Source: an uncultured Actinomycetes bacterium (GTDB lineage Bacteria; Actinomycetota; Actinomycetes; Mycobacteriales; Mycobacteriaceae). From it: DNA of 19,151 bases. Both the position numbers and the translations under genes were made by a program. The stretch lies in assembly GCA_903911165.1 (NCBI GenBank), contig CAIWCQ010000163.1:1-19151 (forward strand). The letters run 5' to 3'. This document shows positions 16,701 to 19,151 of the stretch, piece after piece (within the stretch, counting starts at the first letter, position 1; every line of letters begins with the position of its first letter). The notes under the pieces were generated by a model, which saw nothing but the letters and a program-made list of their open reading frames with translations, had not been told where the DNA came from and did no database searches.

Positions 16701-19151
16701 CGGGATGAATACGAAAGCCGGCCTGCTGAGCCCGGATGGCGGTCGGCACCGCGATCTCGGCCAGCAGCGTGGCGCTCTCAGCGGCGGTGTGCACCCGCGT
16801 GAGCCCGGTGAACGAGGATCCGAACTCGATGCCCCGCGAAGATAACAATGCCCGGATCTCATCGCCGGTGACCGGATCGGGATGAAGCGCCAGAATCGCT
16901 TCGATGTCCTGGTGAACTGGTTGCGGCTCAACGGTATTTGCGTCCAGTACAGCGGTAGCACGCAGAGTCAGTTCACCGTCGACTGCAGTCGATACCGCGA
17001 ATGCGGCAGTACCGGGGGCTTCCAGTGCCGCGACGGCGGAGATCTCGGTGTGCTCGTCAAGCAGTAGCAGTTCCTCGAACTCCACGTCCCGTACGTGCGA
17101 ACCTTCGGGAAAGATCTGCTCAGCCGCGGCCAGCGCCATCTCGCAGTATGCCGCCCCCGGCAGGGCCGCTACGTTTTTGACCCGGTGATCGCCCAGCCAG
17201 GGCAGTGCGGCGGTTCCGGTGTCCGACAGCCAGGCGTGCCGTTCGGGCTCCTCGAGTAGTCGCACATGCTCGCCGAGAAGGGGATGAACGAAAACTATTC
17301 GGGCGGAGCTTGATCCGGTGGGCCGAACCTGATCGCCGGTGCTGAACCAATGGTGCGTGTGGTGCCACGGGCTGTTCGGAACGCGCGGGTGCGGTTCCGG
17401 ACGATGCGGGGTCGGAGGTGGTTGGCTGGTGTGCGCGGCATTGAGGCTGGTGTGGAACTCGTGGGCGTCATCGGCGTCGCGCTGCAGCGTTCCCAGGCTG
17501 TGGTGGTGTCTGTCGGCGAGCGTGTCCGCGATCGCGTAGGTCAGCAGTGGGTGGGGGCTGATCTCGATGAAGGTCGTGTGGTGCTCAGCAGCGGACGTGA
17601 CGGCCTGGGTGAATCGCACCGGGTTGCGCAGATTGTCGCACCAGTAGTCGGCGTCGAAGGTCGCCGAATCACCTCGGCCTGCCGTCGTGGTGATGATCGG
17701 AATTTGCGGCCTCGACGGTCGTAAACCGGCCAACTGTGAACGCAATTCGGGAAGAATCGGCGCGATGATCGGATGATGTGAAGCCACGTCGACATCGACG
17801 ATCCGCGCAAGCCGATCTGCTGCTTGGAGGTCAGCGACGACAGCCGCGATCCTGTCCGGCGGTCCGGCGAGAACACTCTGTCGGGGAGATGCGTACACCG
17901 CCACCGTGATGTCCGGCTCTCCGGCAACGAGTTCCTCAGCGGCCTCGGGGTCGAGTTCCACGAGAGCCATCGCGCCCTGACCGGCGAGCCCGGACATCAA
18001 GCGGGACCGGGTGGCGATCACTTTCAGGCCGTCGGCCACCGACAGCGCTCCGGCTACCACCGCCGCGGTGACCTCACCCATCGAGTGGCCGATCACCGCG
18101 TCAGGCTCGACACCGTAGTTCCGCCACAGCGCTGTCAGCGCCAGCTGAATGCCGACCAGCACCGGTTGAATGCGCTCGATGCCGGTGACCGGTTCGCCCG
18201 CGGACAACACCTGCTGCAGCGAAAACCCGACCTGGGCAATGAAATCGGGGTCCAACTCGGCAACAGCCGCCGCGAACGCCGGCTCATCGGCGAGCAACCG
18301 CCGACCCATGCCGGTCCATTGCGACCCTTGACCCGAGTAGACGAACACCCTCCCCGGCCCGCACGGTCCCTCATGAGGCCCGACCACTCCAGTCGTCGTC
18401 TGACCGGCCGCGAGAGCTCGCAGGCCGATTACAGCTTGCCCATGGTCGCGAGCGCATACCGTCGCGAACACCGGATGCAGTACCCGATGGTGATTCACGG
18501 TGTGGGCGATATCGGCCAGTGGCACTGGTGCGCCGTCAGCGTCAATCCAGTCGGCCAACCGCGCCGCCCAAGAGGCAACCCGCTCGGGCGTCTTGCCGGT
18601 CAGCACCAGCGATGTAACCGCCGTTTCGTCACCCGGGGCCTGTGGAGCATGGACAGCGATCTCCGGACTTTGCTCCAGCACCACATGTGCATTGGCGCCA
18701 CCGAAGCCGAATGCCGAAACCCCGGCCCGGCGCACATGTTGCCGCGTCGGCCAACCCTGTTCCTCTGCAACGACTTTCAATCGCAGATCATCGAACTGGA
18801 TATGGGGATTCGGGGTTTCGAAACCGCGGTTCGGCGGGATAGTTCCCCGTTGAACCGCCAGCACAGCTTTGATGAAGCCGGCGATGCCGGCGGCAGCTTC
18901 CAGATGACCCAGGTTCGACTTGATTGCGCCGATCAGAAGTGGCGCATCAGTGGCACGTCCCCGTCCCAGGACGGTACCGAGTGCTCGCGCCTCAATCGGG
19001 TCGCCCAATAGTGTTCCAGTGCCGTGAGTTTCGACGTAGTCGACTTCCTGTGGCGCTATGCCGGCGCTGGAGTAGGCAGCCCGCAAAACCGCCATCTGGG
19101 CGGCTGGATTTGGGGCCATCAAACCGTTCGACCGGCCATCCTGGTTGATCG
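13711..19151 (-). CDS. MAS-like fully reducing PKS, KS-AT-DH-ER-KR-ACP (5' end missing)
   Basis: About 1813 codons are visible; the gene runs off the right edge. By comparison with the other PKS here, ~270 KS residues including the active Cys are missing, so full length would be ~2,100 aa (Mas about 2111). Visible features, N to C: KS C-terminal half (His near 19025 and 18905); AT (GHSMGE, Ser at 18082-18084; VASHH near 17780, methylmalonyl-type); DH (WLGDHRVKNVAALP, His near 17186; HPAVLDACFQS, Asp near 16690); ER (NADPH motif ATGGVGQAA, ~15311-15335); KR (TGGVGGLG ~14700-14720; YAAAN Tyr near 14297, Asn near 14285); ACP (GLDSLG, Ser 13846-13848). All catalytic residues in view are present. 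It should make methyl-branched saturated acids such as mycocerosic-type acyls. The DH-to-ACP part resembles Mas, but the KS-AT part resembles the PpsA/B and Pks12-like type. Other Mas-family roles (Pks2, Pks5) cannot be excluded. Confidence 0.9.
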   Translation of the reverse strand, partial: INQDGRSNGLMAPNPAAQMAVLRAAYSSAGIAPQEVDYVETHGTGTLLGDPIEARALGTVLGRGRATDAPLLIGAIKSNLGHLEAAAGIAGFIKAVLAVQRGTIPPNRGFETPNPHIQFDDLRLKVVAEEQGWPTRQHVRRAGVSAFGFGGANAHVVLEQSPEIAVHAPQAPGDETAVTSLVLTGKTPERVASWAARLADWIDADGAPVPLADIAHTVNHHRVLHPVFATVCARDHGQAVIGLRALAAGQTTTGVVGPHEGPCGPGRVFVYSGQGSQWTGMGRRLLADEPAFAAAVAELDPDFIAQVGFSLQQVLSAGEPVTGIERIQPVLVGIQLALTALWRNYGVEPDAVIGHSMGEVTAAVVAGALSVADGLKVIATRSRLMSGLAGQGAMALVELDPEAAEELVAGEPDITVAVYASPRQSVLAGPPDRIAAVVADLQAADRLARIVDVDVASHHPIIAPILPELRSQLAGLRPSRPQIPIITTTAGRGDSATFDADYWCDNLRNPVRFTQAVTSAAEHHTTFIEISPHPLLTYAIADTLADRHHHSLGTLQRDADDAHEFHTSLNAAHTSQPPPTPHRPEPHPRVPNSPWHHTHHWFSTGDQVRPTGSSSARIVFVHPLLGEHVRLLEEPERHAWLSDTGTAALPWLGDHRVKNVAALPGAAYCEMALAAAEQIFPEGSHVRDVEFEELLLLDEHTEISAVAALEAPGTAAFAVSTAVDGELTLRATAVLDANTVEPQPVHQDIEAILALHPDPVTGDEIRALLSSRGIEFGSSFTGLTRVHTAAESATLLAEIAVPTAIRAQQAGFRIHPAVLDACFQSVGAHVLLSGQREGGLLLPLGVERLQRFGASRDACYCHVTITKSEPTSIEANLDVLDRDGEVILGVTGLRMGTGETKSAERERLLSDRLVTVEWEERPAPSAASADAGVWLLISTADTDDLPSQLVEALVSAGGQCRTMHFDAGTELSARDLAAENLTGVVVLAPPSGGDQGPECLSRGQHLVGQVVDIARTLSATDGVQPRLYVITRNAQTCTPNDRINLDDGGIRGLLRVIGSEHPQLRPTQIDIDPRTSAEQVTDELLTNSDEDETAWREGSWYVARLQQTPLRAEERRTAVVDPERDGMRMQVRIPGDLQTMELATVERRAPDAGEIEVAVGASSINFADVLAAFGRYPSFDGKQPQLGLDFAGVVTAVGSGVTEHRVGDKVAGFGAAGCWGTYVTCDARLATQLPDGLSAEEAAAISTGYGTAWYGLHELARIQAGDRVLIHSATGGVGQAAIAIARQAGAEVFATAGSQARRQLLREMGIGYIYDSRSTDFADEIRRDTDGYGVDIVLNSLIGPAQRAGLELLAFGGRFVEIGKRDVYGHTRVDLYPFRRNLSFFYADLALMTTGDPKRIGVLLRKIYELVGDNVLPVPEHTVYPLAEAATAVRTISAAEHTGKLVLSVPRAGETSAVVPPEQAKVFRGDGSYIVTGGVGGLGLFLAAVMANGGCGRIVLTSRSQPNPQAQKTIDRLKDGGADIQVECGNIADPDTAARLVRVATATGLPLRGVLHAAAVVDDAVLENITSDLIERDWAPKVYGAWYLHEATADAELDWFCSFSSAAVLLGSPGQGAYAAANSWLDAFTSWQCSQGVLASSIAWGAWADIGAGAGVAQRGNVTMISPKDGAYAFRGLLRHHRSYTGYLPLTGMPLLTALAARSPFAEAFRAGGGPHGADVPAVLAELAGLDPDEWPDRLRRVVTDQAGLILRRAIDPDRSFADHGLDSLGILELRTQIETQTGIRLTPKMIATFNTARTLAAHLSEALSSEA

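Noticed and set aside
17824..19011. 395-codon plus-strand frame opposite the MAS-like KS-AT
   Set aside because: His/Arg-rich mirror of conserved PKS coding with no independent motif.
1..19151. CRISPR arrays, tRNA/rRNA genes, insertion sequences or phage genes
   Set aside because: No spaced identical repeats, no RNA gene signature, and no transposase or terminal inverted repeats were seen; the window is nearly all PKS-pathway coding.

Overview
The window is actinobacterial and almost certainly from a mycobacterium (Mycobacteriaceae, probably non-tuberculous). The evidence is the high-GC coding, the fatty-acyl-AMP ligase and PKS proteins, and a gene order that follows the M. tuberculosis phthiocerol dimycocerosate (DIM/PDIM) locus. 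Family comparisons here come from remembered sequences and were not computed.

Layout from left to right. The window opens with the last ~67 codons of a TesA-type type II thioesterase. A 405-bp intergenic region follows, with a plausible SigA-type promoter and short direct repeats. Next is a tightly packed plus-strand operon: fadD26 (fatty-acyl-AMP ligase), a PpsA/PpsB-type PKS (ACP-KS-AT-KR-ACP; ATGA overlap with fadD26), a PpsE-type PKS (KS-AT-ACP plus a condensation/epimerisation-like domain; TTGA overlap), a papA5-type acyltransferase (45-bp gap) and a short-chain dehydrogenase/reductase (55-bp gap). A large MAS-like fully reducing PKS (KS-AT-DH-ER-KR-ACP) faces this operon on the minus strand. 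It ends 2 bp from the SDR stop and runs off the right edge, so about 270 N-terminal residues, including the KS cysteine, are not visible.

How the genes probably work together (inference). FadD26 adenylates a long fatty acid and loads it on the N-terminal ACP of the PpsA-like enzyme. That enzyme adds one extender unit and reduces the beta-keto group. The PpsE-like enzyme adds a second unit without reduction, and TesA assists release. The SDR could reduce the remaining ketone. The MAS-like PKS makes methyl-branched acids, which the PapA5-like enzyme esterifies to the hydroxyls.

The main point of interest is that PpsB, PpsC, PpsD and the DrrABC exporter genes of the M. tuberculosis locus are absent. 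The window therefore looks like a two-module, miniature DIM-type locus with an SDR inserted at the papA5/mas junction. It may make a short 1,3-diol or hydroxyketone wax rather than phthiocerol dimycocerosate.
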